In this document: positions 24,365-33,565 of the stretch, piece by piece
Position numbering within the stretch: the stretch's first letter is position 1
Layout: each line of letters opens with the position of its first letter
Assembly (NCBI GenBank): GCA_964619935.1
Contig: CAZUGO010000068.1
Span: 6,165 to 70,164 of the forward strand
Direction: 5' to 3'
Length of the DNA: 64,000 bases
From: CAZUGO01 sp964619935
GTDB lineage: Bacteria; Planctomycetota; Phycisphaerae; UBA1845; CAIVHJ01
Translations under genes and position numbers: made by a program
The notes under the pieces: generated by a model
What the model was told of the DNA's origin: nothing
Seen by the model: the letters and a program-made list of their open reading frames with translations, nothing else
Databases searched by the model: none

Positions 24365-25555
24365 TCAACCAAACCGGCCGCGCTCACGCGGCTGCGACGA
24401 CGATTGCGGCAGCTTGAGCTGCAGCTCGGAGATATAGCCTTGGTCCTGGAAATAACGCAGGATCTGGTCCACCGTTGAGAACACCTTGGTGGAGGTCTCG
24501 GTAATAAAAGGGGAGGGCTCGGTCCTAGGCTTCCAGACCACGTAGACCTCCTTGGTGGTCTCGAACGCGTGTTGCAACTCGCGCTCCACCCCGCTGGACA
24601 GGCCCGGCTTGCCGCCGGGCAACTCCGGTACATAGCTGACGATCATGTCGGACTGGTCGATCAATTCGAAGTCACGGGCGTAAATCTGACCGTCGATGTC
24701 AGCGGCGATGCGCGACACCTCCCGGGCATCAAACCTCACCGGGCGGTCGTGAATGGTCAGGTCGAAGGTCTCGCGGCCGGCTTTGAGGGCCTGGTCGGCG
24801 TAGTACAACAAGCGCTTCTCGTCCAGGTCGCCGGGATCGAAGGTGATGAAATGCTCGGCCAGGGCATCGCGAAACGTATCGATCTCCCGGAGCACGTCCG
24901 GCATATCCATCACATGTGTCATCGGGAACGATGGGTACACCCGTTTGCGCTGCGGCTCGAACAGCAGGCGAAACAGTGAATCGAGTGTGCTGCGGTCATC
25001 GGTGCCCCGGGCGAACACGTAGGAGCAGCCGTGACCGCGGATCGAACGGGCCAGGCACTTGGTGACGACCATCTCCTCCTCACGCCAGACCAGAATATCC
25101 TTGAGGGTATGCCGCACGGCGTGCTCCCGGGTCAGGCGCTCATGCACCGCGTCAACGTTGTCCACCAGGGTGATGTAGAAGTCGGCATCGATGGCTTCCA
25201 TCTGGTCCTGATCGTACGCCGGAAACAGGCCATGCTTCCAGCGGAAGGTGGCGTGGGTGTTGATGAGGATGGCCTGGCCCTCGCGGTCCTTACACAGGCT
25301 GATGACGTCCTTGAAGACGCTGCGGCGCAGCGAATCCAGCCGGGCGCGAGGCAGGTCCAGGATACGGCCGGGCACCACGTCGGGGGACTCGGCGTACATC
25401 ATGTCGCCGATGTTGCACAGGGTGACAGTCTTGCCGCGGCCGGCGGCCAGCACTTGCAGGGCTTTCAGAAACGGCTTCTTGTCGATGCCCACCTGCCCGG
25501 TAACCACCACGCGCAAGCCTTCGTGCCGGCGATCTTGAAACAACGATTCGGTCAT
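24365..25555 (-). CDS. P-loop kinase-like protein fused to nucleoside deoxyribosyltransferase-like domain
   Basis: 396 residues. The N-terminal part (about 12-200) looks like an archaeal-type adenylate kinase: LRVVVTGQVGIDKKPFLKAL in the P-loop place, VTLCNIGDMMYAES, GQAILINTHATF, FYITLVDNVDAVHERL. The P-loop is degenerate: it lacks the usual Gly-Lys-Ser/Thr (G-x-x-G-I-D-K-K). The C-terminal part (about 290-375) reads YARDFELIDQSDMIVSYVPEL, SSGVERELQHAFETTKEVYVV, which resembles nucleoside 2-deoxyribosyltransferase-like proteins (D-x-x-x-I-D-x-S-D, then S-x-G-x-x-x-E). Both assignments rest on short motifs. A role in nucleotide sensing or salvage is possible. ATG 25555 was chosen over the frame back to 25672. 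Confidence 0.55.
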   Translation of the reverse strand: MTESLFQDRRHEGLRVVVTGQVGIDKKPFLKALQVLAAGRGKTVTLCNIGDMMYAESPDVVPGRILDLPRARLDSLRRSVFKDVISLCKDREGQAILINTHATFRWKHGLFPAYDQDQMEAIDADFYITLVDNVDAVHERLTREHAVRHTLKDILVWREEEMVVTKCLARSIRGHGCSYVFARGTDDRSTLDSLFRLLFEPQRKRVYPSFPMTHVMDMPDVLREIDTFRDALAEHFITFDPGDLDEKRLLYYADQALKAGRETFDLTIHDRPVRFDAREVSRIAADIDGQIYARDFELIDQSDMIVSYVPELPGGKPGLSSGVERELQHAFETTKEVYVVWKPRTEPSPFITETSTKVFSTVDQILRYFQDQGYISELQLKLPQSSSQPRERGRFG

Positions 25556-25650
25556 AACCCTGAATCTCGCGCTCGGTGAGCGCTGTCGACCTGCGGCTGC
25601 GGATGCGGCGCACTCGCGTCCTGCCATCCAGACGCATAGAATATCCCCGT

Positions 25651-26586
25651 ATGCAGGCATTATCAATAACAACGCGGGGGATGGGCGTGCTGCTGCTGGG
25701 CGCGGTGCTTTTCGCCGGACCGCGGGCCCGGTCGGCAGCGGCCCTGGAACCGCCGACGGACTACGCGGCCCATCCGGTGGTGCATCCCGAAGAAGTGCAC
25801 CGCGGGCCGCGACGCGTGATCAGCATCGCACCCAGCATCACCGAGCTGTGCGCGGCCCTGGGCCTGGCCGACCGCCTGGTGGGGCGAACCCAATATTGCA
25901 CCCACCCACCGGGAGTTCGCCACGCAACAGTCATCGGCGCGTACGCGGACACCAACATGGAGATGATCATTGCCCTGAACCCCGACATTGTCCTGATTAC
26001 CGACAGCAGCCCGAAGCTGCAGGACCAGCTGAACGGACTGGGGCTGCATTACGCAACCGTCCCGGACAGCACGTTGAACGACGTGTTCGTGGCCATCAAC
26101 ACCGTGGGTACGTTGCTCGAGCGACCCCGGACCGCGGCCATGCTGCTGGACCGCCTGCAGCGCGACCTGGAGGGCCTGCGCCAACAGCGCCGCCGCAGCA
26201 ACAGCCGCGTGCTGTTCACCTTCAGCCCCTTGCCGCCGGAGGCCGAGGCCATCTACGTCGCCGGGCCGGGCGGCTACCTGGACAGCCTGCTCGAACTCGC
26301 CGGATACACCAATGCGGTGGCAGGCTACCTCGACGCGCCGTGGGGTAAGATCTCGGTGGAATCGCTCTTGAACATCAGCCCAGACCAGATTCTGGAGATT
26401 CGCCCTCCGGATCACCCGCCCGTCACGGCGCGGCTGTACCAGGGCTGGTCGGTGTTGTCGACGGTCCCGGCCATTCGGCAACAGCGCGTCCGCAGCCTGT
26501 CCAGCACCGCCATTGCCAAGCCGGGCCCGCGGATCAACGTGGCACTGTTCGAGATCATCAGCGCCCTGGAACCAGCACTCCCGTAA
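25651..26586 (+). CDS. ABC transporter substrate-binding protein, cobalamin/iron-siderophore type
   Basis: 311 residues with a signal peptide (MGVLLLGAVLFAGPRARSAA). Class III binding-protein motifs are present: RRVISIAPSITELCAALGLADRLVGRTQYC, NMEMIIALNPDIVLI, and a C-terminal LEIRPP. These match BtuF/FecB-type proteins that capture cobalamin, heme or Fe-siderophore in the periplasm. It starts a three-gene importer operon; the ATPase gene begins five bases after its stop. No cobalamin riboswitch is visible in the short upstream region. ATG 25651 is used; a later ATG (MGVLLL) is also possible. Confidence 0.82.
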   Translation: MQALSITTRGMGVLLLGAVLFAGPRARSAAALEPPTDYAAHPVVHPEEVHRGPRRVISIAPSITELCAALGLADRLVGRTQYCTHPPGVRHATVIGAYADTNMEMIIALNPDIVLITDSSPKLQDQLNGLGLHYATVPDSTLNDVFVAINTVGTLLERPRTAAMLLDRLQRDLEGLRQQRRRSNSRVLFTFSPLPPEAEAIYVAGPGGYLDSLLELAGYTNAVAGYLDAPWGKISVESLLNISPDQILEIRPPDHPPVTARLYQGWSVLSTVPAIRQQRVRSLSSTAIAKPGPRINVALFEIISALEPALP

Positions 26587-26590
26587 CCTG

Positions 26591-27391
26591 ATGGCCAACG
26601 ATACCTCCATACCGGTCTTGACCGTCGACGGGCTGGACGTCAGGCGCTCGGGACGCCTGATCCTTCAGCAGGTCAGCTTCAGCGTCGCTGCCGGCGAGTG
26701 CGTCGCGCTGGTCGGTCCGAACGGCGCCGGCAAGTCCACCCTGATGCTGGCCTTGATGGGCCTGCTGCCGATCGAGCGCGGCCGAATCACGCTGGACCGG
26801 CGCGACATCCGCCACATCAGCGACCGGCGGGTTCTGGCTCGGCGCATTGCCCACGTCCCGCAGCAGTACGAAGGCTTCACCGGATTCACTGTGTACGACA
26901 TGGTCGCCGCCGGTCGCTACGCCCACCAGAACCCGTTCGGCCTGCACAGCGCTCAGGACCGCGCGATCATCGGCCAGGCGCTGGTTGCCTGCGGACTGAC
27001 CGACCTGCGCCACCGCATTGTCAGCACTTTGTCCGGCGGGGAACGCCAGAAGGTCTGGCTGGCCGCCGCGATCGCCCAGCAGAGCGATTTGCTGTTTCTC
27101 GATGAACCAACCACCGCACTGGACCCCAGGCACCAGATCGAGTTGCTCCGGCTGCTGAGGGCCCAGCACGCCGCCGGCAAGACGCTGATCATCATCTGCC
27201 ATGATCTGAACTTGGCTCTGGTTCTGGGTGCCCGGGTGCTGGCCCTGGCGCAGGGGCGGCTGTGCTTTGATGAACCGGTACAGGCGTTTCTGGACCCGCA
27301 GCACCTGCGCCGTGTATTCGACACCGAGTTCGACCTGTTCCGCGGCCCGGCCCATCCCGTGCGGGTGTGGCCTAGGATGGAATCGACATGA
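26591..27391 (+). CDS. ABC transporter ATPase, cobalamin/iron type
   Basis: 266 residues. All ATPase motifs are intact: Walker A GPNGAGKST, Q-loop HVPQQYEGF, signature LSGGERQK, Walker B LLFLDEPTTALD and the H-switch IICHD. Sequence style fits BtuD/FecE-type ATPases. It powers import by the FecCD-type permease encoded next; the two genes overlap by four bases (ATGA at 27388), indicating translational coupling. ATG 26591 follows the binding-protein gene closely. Confidence 0.9.
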   Translation: MANDTSIPVLTVDGLDVRRSGRLILQQVSFSVAAGECVALVGPNGAGKSTLMLALMGLLPIERGRITLDRRDIRHISDRRVLARRIAHVPQQYEGFTGFTVYDMVAAGRYAHQNPFGLHSAQDRAIIGQALVACGLTDLRHRIVSTLSGGERQKVWLAAAIAQQSDLLFLDEPTTALDPRHQIELLRLLRAQHAAGKTLIIICHDLNLALVLGARVLALAQGRLCFDEPVQAFLDPQHLRRVFDTEFDLFRGPAHPVRVWPRMEST

Positions 27392-28398
27392 CCCGGCCGA
27401 TCCGCAGTCTGATGGTGTTCGGATGTCTGGTGGCACTGGTCGGGCTCACCGTGTGGACCACACCACGCGTCGGCGCCATCGAGCATCAGCCGGAGGTTCT
27501 GTGGCAGGTCATGACCCACATCAGGATCCCGGCACTGAAACTGGCCATGCTCGCCGGAGCGGGACTGGCGCTCGCCGGCATGACCTTCCAGAGCGTCTTT
27601 CGCAATCCACTGGCCACGCCGTTTACGCTCGGGGTCTCCAGCGGTGCTTCGCTGGCGATGACCATCGCCCTGGTCTGCGGCATGCAGTCCCACTGGCTGT
27701 TCGGGACCGGCCAGGTCGTCGTGGCCATGACCGGGGCGGTGGCGGTGGTGCTGCTGGTTTACGGCGTCGCCCAACTGCGCCGGGAATCCTCCACGTCAAC
27801 CTTGCTGCTGGCCGGCGTCAGCATCAACTTCATCTGCGGAGCCGGCATCATCCTGATGCAGTACCTGGCCCAGGAGCACGAGTCCAAGGAGATCGTCTAC
27901 TGGCTGATCGGCAGTGTCGAGGCCTCCAGCCCCAGCAAGTGGCAGGCGACCCGAGTGCTGTGCTGGATCATGGGGCCGTGCTGCCTGCTGTTGTGGGGCT
28001 TGCACCGCGAACTGGACCTCCTGATGATGGGTGAGGCCGTGGCCGCCGGCCGCGGGCTGAATGTGCGGCGGGTTCGCCTCCTGGCGTATTTCTGCGCTTC
28101 CCTGCTGACCGCAGCGGTGGTCTCGGTCTGCGGCCCGATCGCATTTATCGGACTGCTGGTTCCGCACCTCATGCGCAGCCTGGTTGGCCCGAATCACGGC
28201 ATGCTGCTGCCCGCCTGCCTGCTGTTCGGAATGGCCATGCTGCCGATTTGCGACTGTATCGCCCGCAACCTGCTGGCATGGACCACGCAGAACAACTCGC
28301 TGGTCTTGCCCGTGGGGGTGGTCACCAATGTGTTGGGAGGTCTGTTCTTCCTGGTGGTGCTTATTCGACAGCCGCCCGATCGCCCAATGCTATCGTAG
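27388..28398 (+). CDS. ABC transporter permease, FecCD/BtuC type
   Basis: 336 residues with about nine to ten membrane spans. Typical BtuC/FecCD elements are RIPALKLAMLAGAGLALAGM near the N-terminus, FRNPLATPFTLGVSSGASLA, and the coupling region CGPIAFIGLLVPHLMRSLVG. It forms the channel for cobalamin, heme or siderophore import with the two upstream genes. Its last 38 bases overlap the 3' end of the CAP-domain gene on the opposite strand. Confidence 0.9.
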   Translation: MTRPIRSLMVFGCLVALVGLTVWTTPRVGAIEHQPEVLWQVMTHIRIPALKLAMLAGAGLALAGMTFQSVFRNPLATPFTLGVSSGASLAMTIALVCGMQSHWLFGTGQVVVAMTGAVAVVLLVYGVAQLRRESSTSTLLLAGVSINFICGAGIILMQYLAQEHESKEIVYWLIGSVEASSPSKWQATRVLCWIMGPCCLLLWGLHRELDLLMMGEAVAAGRGLNVRRVRLLAYFCASLLTAAVVSVCGPIAFIGLLVPHLMRSLVGPNHGMLLPACLLFGMAMLPICDCIARNLLAWTTQNNSLVLPVGVVTNVLGGLFFLVVLIRQPPDRPMLS

Positions 28399-29041
28399 GC
28401 GGCGGACCGGCCAGAAGCTCGCCGGATCCACCTTGAGGCAATGATGGAAACGCACTGAGGTCGTCGCTCAGTCCGCTGATCGGTTCCAGGACGGCCGGCG
28501 GCAGGTCGCACTCGCCCAGAAAAACCTCTACCCAGTAGAGGCCCTGGTCGGCGGAGTGCTGGCGAACGCCCAGGCCGATCCTCACAAAAGAATCGTCGAG
28601 GATGTTCTCGCGATGGGTGGGGCTCCGCATCCAGGCCTCGAACACGCCTTCGGGGGAGCCGTAGCCGAAAGCCAGGTTCTCACCCAGGTAACAGGAGTGG
28701 TACTCGCTGCTGGCGTGGCGATCCTCGAAGGCGGCACCGGTGTCGGGATCATCGTGCCCGAAGAAACCGTCCTCGATCATGGTGCAGGCGTAGCGGGATC
28801 CGAAACGACTGAGCTGCTCGTCGTAGATCAGCGGGTTCAGGCCGCGGAGTTCGCGCTCCTGGTTGACCAGCGCGACGACCTCCTCGGCGAGGGCCCGGCT
28901 TCCATCGGGAGTCTGGCAGACTGCCGCGGTGTCCTCCAGGCCGAGCAGGGCCTGGACACTGGACCCACACCCGGCAAAACCCAGAAACAGAAGGTTCAGC
29001 AGGACCAGCCAGCGGGGTTTATCTATGCGGCCAAGGCACAT
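28361..29041 (-). CDS. CAP/SCP-domain lipoprotein
   Basis: About 226 residues. The start MCLGRIDKPRWLVLLNLLFL followed by GFAGC looks like a lipoprotein signal. The CAP domain is clear: LVNQERELRGLNPLIYDEQL, FGHDDPDTG, GENLAFGY, EAWMRSPTHRENIL and YWVEVFLG, including the paired His/Glu residues of YkwD-type proteins. These are extracytoplasmic proteins of mostly unknown substrate. A GTG start at 29062 is an alternative. Its tail overlaps the permease gene by 38 bases in a convergent arrangement. Confidence 0.8.
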   Translation of the reverse strand: MCLGRIDKPRWLVLLNLLFLGFAGCGSSVQALLGLEDTAAVCQTPDGSRALAEEVVALVNQERELRGLNPLIYDEQLSRFGSRYACTMIEDGFFGHDDPDTGAAFEDRHASSEYHSCYLGENLAFGYGSPEGVFEAWMRSPTHRENILDDSFVRIGLGVRQHSADQGLYWVEVFLGECDLPPAVLEPISGLSDDLSAFPSLPQGGSGELLAGPPPTIALGDRAAVE

Positions 29042-29207
29042 CAACAGCCTAACCTCTGGCACATCACGGCCCCGAACCGGGACCTGATCGTGTATCGGAA
29101 ACTAACCAACTGGGCAATAGTCACTTACGGAGCCGGGCGCGCACCCGCCATCCGCACTTCCGGCTAAAGTGTACGCAACGAACCAGTGCCAGGCAAGCCG
29201 GGTGGCG

Positions 29208-30803
29208 TTATTCGGCGCGGTGGGCCAGCATCAGGGTGACGTCTTCAGGCTGATAACCATTTTCCATGAAAGTAGTTATATCCGATAAGGTTTCGTTGAG
29301 GGCGGTCCTGGCCGACATTCCGAAGCTGTCACAAAGGCTGTCCAGGAGGCGATCCAGGCCCCACTCCTGGCCAGCGGCGTCCTGGATCCGGGCGACCCCT
29401 CCGGTGAACAAGGTCAACGATTCTCCCAGGCCCAGGATGCCTTTGCGGGTGCCATAGGGTGACGTCGGCGAAACCCCCAGCCACGCCGCCTGCGGGTGGT
29501 CCAGGGGCCGGGGTTCACCGCTCTGCCCGATCACCGCCCCGCACAGCGGCCCGGCCAGGGCGTGCAGCAGCGCCCCGGTCCGCGGATCGAGCAGGACAAT
29601 GGCGGCATTCATGACCACCTGCTTCGGGCGACCGCACAACAGGTAATTGATGTTCTGCATCATGACATGGGGCATGTCCGAATGCAGCACGGCGATGCGA
29701 AAGGCGCTGCGCGCTTCGATCATGGCCACCGCGCCGGCCACGGCAGACGCCGAGACATGTCCGACAAAGAACGCGGCCGCCCCATTGGGCAGCCGTGCGA
29801 TATCGTAGACATCCCCGACGCGATCGGACCCCGGACTGCAATGCACCGCGACCTGCAGCTCAGGCCATTCGGGTACCACGTAGGGATCCAGGCGCGATTG
29901 GATGGCCTGCACGATGCTGCGCTCGGCCTCGGTGACGACCTGGCGCACGCGAAGCTGGTCTCGGACCACGGCATCCACGACGACGCCGACAACCCGCCCA
30001 ACCAGCAGCAGGTGGTCGAAGTTGCGCTCATCAAACGGCGCGGAATCCGGGCGCGTGTCGAGATACAACACCCCCAACCGGCCAACGGGGGCGGCCAGCG
30101 GAACCGCGATCAGCGACGAGGCCGGCGCGCCCGTGAGCCGCGGCACCCAGACGCCTTGGCCGCTGTCTACACACCGATGAATCAGACTGGCGGCATGCAA
30201 CGGGGCATCGATGACCTGGCCGCGGTAATCCCGCCCCTGGGTCAGTTCCAATCGCCCGCGCTGGCGTCGCCGGACTCCGAGCCAGACGGTCCGGACTTTG
30301 AAGCGGTCGAGCATGAATGACAGCAACCCTTCGAAGACGGAAGCCAGATCGGCGCAGCCGGCCAGTTGCCTGACCAGGCGGACGAGGTCGTCGGCCTGGT
30401 CAGGCAGCAAGGTCACCGACTCCCGCCGCGACCGCAACAGGGCTCCATCCGGCAGCGGATGGCTGTCGGGGACGCCGCTTCGCGGAGTACTCCCCGCCGC
30501 GAACCCGCCATCGAGATCGAGATAGACCTGCAGGGTGTAATCTTTGATCCCGATCTGATCGCCGGTGGCCAGCACGTGGATATCGCGCAGACGACGGCCG
30601 TTGACCCAGGTCTCGGCGTCACCGCTCAAGTGTTCGATGACCCAGGCGCCGTCGGCTCCGGGAAGCAATCGGGCGTGGCGGTGATGGACGCCCATATCCG
30701 GCAGGTGCACCCCGCAGTCCGGGCGCGAGCCGACGTAGACAATCGAGGGCTCGAAGGTCAGATCTGAAAGGATCGAATCGTGCTCTTTGACCAGAATACG
30801 CAT
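29208..30803 (-). CDS. FHA-GAF protein with degenerate SpoIIE-type phosphatase domain
   Basis: 531 residues. An FHA domain (about 1-105; YVGSRPDCGVHLPDMGVHHRHARL) binds phosphothreonine peptides. A GAF-like domain follows (about 140-300; FEGLLSFMLDRFKVRTVWLGV, GRLGVLYLDTR). The C-terminal PP2C/SpoIIE domain keeps GDVYD (about 328) and PEDVTL (about 521), but the usual DVSGHG is HVSASA (about 348) and the usual TDG is TGG (about 466). Two metal-ligand Asp are thus replaced, so it may be an inactive phosphatase acting as a binding or sensing protein. Start ATG 30803 begins the FHA sequence; the frame is open to 30863. It is divergent from mqnD. Confidence 0.78.
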   Translation of the reverse strand: MRILVKEHDSILSDLTFEPSIVYVGSRPDCGVHLPDMGVHHRHARLLPGADGAWVIEHLSGDAETWVNGRRLRDIHVLATGDQIGIKDYTLQVYLDLDGGFAAGSTPRSGVPDSHPLPDGALLRSRRESVTLLPDQADDLVRLVRQLAGCADLASVFEGLLSFMLDRFKVRTVWLGVRRRQRGRLELTQGRDYRGQVIDAPLHAASLIHRCVDSGQGVWVPRLTGAPASSLIAVPLAAPVGRLGVLYLDTRPDSAPFDERNFDHLLLVGRVVGVVVDAVVRDQLRVRQVVTEAERSIVQAIQSRLDPYVVPEWPELQVAVHCSPGSDRVGDVYDIARLPNGAAAFFVGHVSASAVAGAVAMIEARSAFRIAVLHSDMPHVMMQNINYLLCGRPKQVVMNAAIVLLDPRTGALLHALAGPLCGAVIGQSGEPRPLDHPQAAWLGVSPTSPYGTRKGILGLGESLTLFTGGVARIQDAAGQEWGLDRLLDSLCDSFGMSARTALNETLSDITTFMENGYQPEDVTLMLAHRAE

Positions 30804-30913
30804 GGTGCGGCGTTCCTGGGGACGCTCACTGCGCTTTATCGATCGGTGGCTCCAGTATATCATGGGCGGTGGCGAATCACCACCGTGTCCCCCATGTGAT
30901 GATGAGAACAGGC

Positions 30914-31756
30914 ATGGCGAAACAAACCCTGCTGCTCGGCCATAGCCCGGATCCCGATGACGCGTTCATGTTCTATGCCCTGGCCCGTGACCACGTCCGG
31001 TCAGACCGCTGGGCGTTCGAACACATCTTGGAAGACATCCAGACGCTGAATCAGCGGGCCCTGCGCGGCGAGTTGCACATCACGGCGATTAGCATCCACG
31101 CCTACCCATACTTGCGGCAGCGTTACGCGCTGCTGAACTGCGGCTCGAGCATGGGCGAACAGTACGGACCGCTGGTGGTGTCCCGGCAGCCAGGGTGCAT
31201 CGATGACCTGCGCGGGAAGTGCATCCTGGTTCCGGGCGAGATGACGACCGCTTTCCTAGGTCTGAACCTGATGCTCGGTAAGGGTACCTTCGCGCATCGG
31301 GTGGTCATGTTCGACCGCATACTGGAAGAGGTCGCCGCCGGAAGGGGTGATGCCGGCCTGATCATTCACGAGGGTCAACTGACCTACGCCCGTCACGGCC
31401 TGCACCGGGTGGTGGATCTCGGAGAATGGTGGCACGGGCGGACCGGACTGCCGCTGCCCTTGGGTGGCAACGCCATCCGCCGGGATCTGGGGGTCGAGAA
31501 CATCGCCGAGATCGCCGGCATCCTGCACGCCAGCATCGAATACGGCCTGAGCCACCGCCAGGAAGCGGTCGAATACGCCATGGGGTTCGCTCGCGACCTG
31601 ACCCCGGAGCTGACCGATCGCTTTGTGGGGCTGTACGTCAACCGCTGGACCCTCGATTACGGACCCACCGGCCGCCAGGCGGTCCGGGAGCTGCTCCGCC
31701 AGGGGGCCGAGGCCCACCTGGTGCCCGACTGCGGCGACGTCGATTTTGTGACCTGA
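30914..31756 (+). CDS. mqnD: 1,4-dihydroxy-6-naphthoate synthase
   Basis: 280 residues, standard length. The N-terminus LLLGHSPDPDDAFMFYAL is the MqnD signature, and GDAGLIIHEGQLTYARHGL with LPLPLGGNAIRRDLG completes the periplasmic-binding-protein-like fold. MqnD releases 1,4-dihydroxy-6-naphthoate from cyclic dehypoxanthine futalosine in the futalosine route to menaquinone. No other mqn gene is adjacent, although the amidohydrolase at 43488 may serve the same route. ATG 30914 begins the conserved part. Confidence 0.88.
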   Translation: MAKQTLLLGHSPDPDDAFMFYALARDHVRSDRWAFEHILEDIQTLNQRALRGELHITAISIHAYPYLRQRYALLNCGSSMGEQYGPLVVSRQPGCIDDLRGKCILVPGEMTTAFLGLNLMLGKGTFAHRVVMFDRILEEVAAGRGDAGLIIHEGQLTYARHGLHRVVDLGEWWHGRTGLPLPLGGNAIRRDLGVENIAEIAGILHASIEYGLSHRQEAVEYAMGFARDLTPELTDRFVGLYVNRWTLDYGPTGRQAVRELLRQGAEAHLVPDCGDVDFVT

Positions 31757-31899
31757 TCGCCCGGGCTCAAACGACCTCCGAAACGAACTTGTCCACCCCG
31801 TGAGCCTGGACTATGATGAGACCGGGTTCCACAGCCGATAGCGCCTAGTGACCAAGCTGTGATTTCATTGCCAGGGAGTCTCTTGCAACGGAGAGGAAC

Positions 31900-33537
31900 A
31901 TGGACACGCCACGCGGGACATCGATTTCGATAACTGCATTCTTGAGAATATGTTGCATCAGCAGCGTCCTGCTCGCGGTGCTCAGGGATGATGCCGCCGG
32001 CCAGACTCGCGAGTCGATCGGGACCACACGCCCGGACCTCAAGCCCGCGGTCGTTCACCGCACGGCGGAGCAGGCCAAGGCCCTGGAGGGCCCCCACCCC
32101 AAAGCCGAGTTCCCGCAGCCGGAGCACAATTTCGGAACGGTGTGGATCGGCGGCATGCTGGAGCACACGTTCGAGGTCCGCAACGTCGGGGACCAGCCGC
32201 TGGTCATCAACCAGGTCAAGCCGTCCTGCGGGTGCACGCTGGCCGGCGATTACGACAAGACCGTGGCCCCCGGCGCCACCGGAAAGATCCCGGTCCGCAT
32301 CGACACCAAGAAGGTCTCCGGCAACTTCATGAAAACCATCCGGGTGACCAGCAACGACCCGGCCGATACCAACGCGGTACTGACCATCTCGGGCAACGTC
32401 CGGGAGTACATCCAGCACCCGCGAACCGTCAACATGGGAACCCTGCAGCCGCATGAAGAAAAAACCGAGATCTTCGCGCTGACCAACAACAGCGATCAAC
32501 CCATGAAGTTGACCTTGAGCAACCCCAACATCGGCACCGGCTACACCGCTGAATTGATTGAGAAAGAGCCCGGAAAGGTGGTCGAGCTGCTGCTCCACGG
32601 CAAGCCGCCCTACAAGGAAGGCCGCAACAGCGAGTACATCGTCATCACCACCAACAGGCAGGAACAGCCGGAGCTAAAGATCCGCCTGGCGGCCGATGTG
32701 CTGCCCCGACTGGAAGTTCAGCCCAACGTCGTGGTGATTTCGCAAGCCATGCCCAAGGAAACCACCCAGACACTGTATATCAACAACTACGGAAACTCGC
32801 CCGTACAGTTGCTTGATGCCAAGGTCGACGATCCGCGTCTGACCCTGGAACGCAACGAGATCGAGCCGGGCGCCCGCTACTCGGTGACCGTCAAGATTCC
32901 GCAGATGTATCAGCCCGAACGCCCCGGCAAGACCATTGTGCTGACCCTGGACGATCCTCAGACGCCGCTCGTCGAGATCCCGGTGCGGCGGAACGCCAGC
33001 CCGCCCAAGCCGGTTGAACTGCTGGTCGATAAGCCCGCGCCCGCCGTCAAGTTCACCACCCACCAGAACGTCGTCATCGACACCGCGGCCATCCAGGACG
33101 AAGCCTTGGTCCTGAAGTTCTACGCCAGCTGGTGCGTCTTCTGCAAGCAATCGCTGCCCCAAATGGAAGCGGTCCACCAGGAGTATAAGGACCGCGGCGT
33201 CCGTTTCCTCAACGTGAACCTGGATGATCCCCAGGACCCGCGAACCGGACGGCGCTTCGACCAGGAACAATCGCTGGCCAAGCTCAAGGAACTGGGCGTG
33301 ACCTACGACGTGGTCTTCGACCCCCAGAAGGAAATCGGCAACCTCTTCCGGGTCCAAAGTTATCCGACCATGGTCGTCATCAACAAGGCCGGCAAGATCA
33401 CCAATGTGAACATGGGAGCCATCTCCGGCAATCGGGTGGATGACTTCAAGAAACAGTTGGACCGCATCCTGGAGGCCCAGCACGCCAAGGCCCCGATGCC
33501 GACCCTTGGCGGCGAGGCCGCCAGCGCCACGCACTGA
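31900..33537 (+). CDS. Exported DUF1573 protein with C-terminal thioredoxin domain
   Basis: 545 residues. After an N-terminal hydrophobic segment (SVLLAVLRDDAAG region) comes a DUF1573 domain (about 65-170; HNFGTVWIGGMLEHTFEVRN, VKPSCGCTLAGDY) and further Ig-like repeats to about 380. The C-terminal 150 residues are thioredoxin-like with the active site WCVFC (FYASWCVFCKQSLPQME) and SYPTMVVINKAGKI. DUF1573 proteins are exported and common in Planctomycetota and Bacteroidota; the added thioredoxin domain suggests periplasmic disulfide or redox work. ATG 31900 has GGAGAGGA just upstream. A strong terminator follows the gene. Confidence 0.82.
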   Translation: MDTPRGTSISITAFLRICCISSVLLAVLRDDAAGQTRESIGTTRPDLKPAVVHRTAEQAKALEGPHPKAEFPQPEHNFGTVWIGGMLEHTFEVRNVGDQPLVINQVKPSCGCTLAGDYDKTVAPGATGKIPVRIDTKKVSGNFMKTIRVTSNDPADTNAVLTISGNVREYIQHPRTVNMGTLQPHEEKTEIFALTNNSDQPMKLTLSNPNIGTGYTAELIEKEPGKVVELLLHGKPPYKEGRNSEYIVITTNRQEQPELKIRLAADVLPRLEVQPNVVVISQAMPKETTQTLYINNYGNSPVQLLDAKVDDPRLTLERNEIEPGARYSVTVKIPQMYQPERPGKTIVLTLDDPQTPLVEIPVRRNASPPKPVELLVDKPAPAVKFTTHQNVVIDTAAIQDEALVLKFYASWCVFCKQSLPQMEAVHQEYKDRGVRFLNVNLDDPQDPRTGRRFDQEQSLAKLKELGVTYDVVFDPQKEIGNLFRVQSYPTMVVINKAGKITNVNMGAISGNRVDDFKKQLDRILEAQHAKAPMPTLGGEAASATH

Positions 33538-33565
33538 CCGATATTCCTGGACCGCCGACCGTGAC

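Noticed and set aside
25556..25650. Cobalamin riboswitch before the BtuFDC-type operon
   Set aside because: The space is too short and no B12-box-like sequence was seen.
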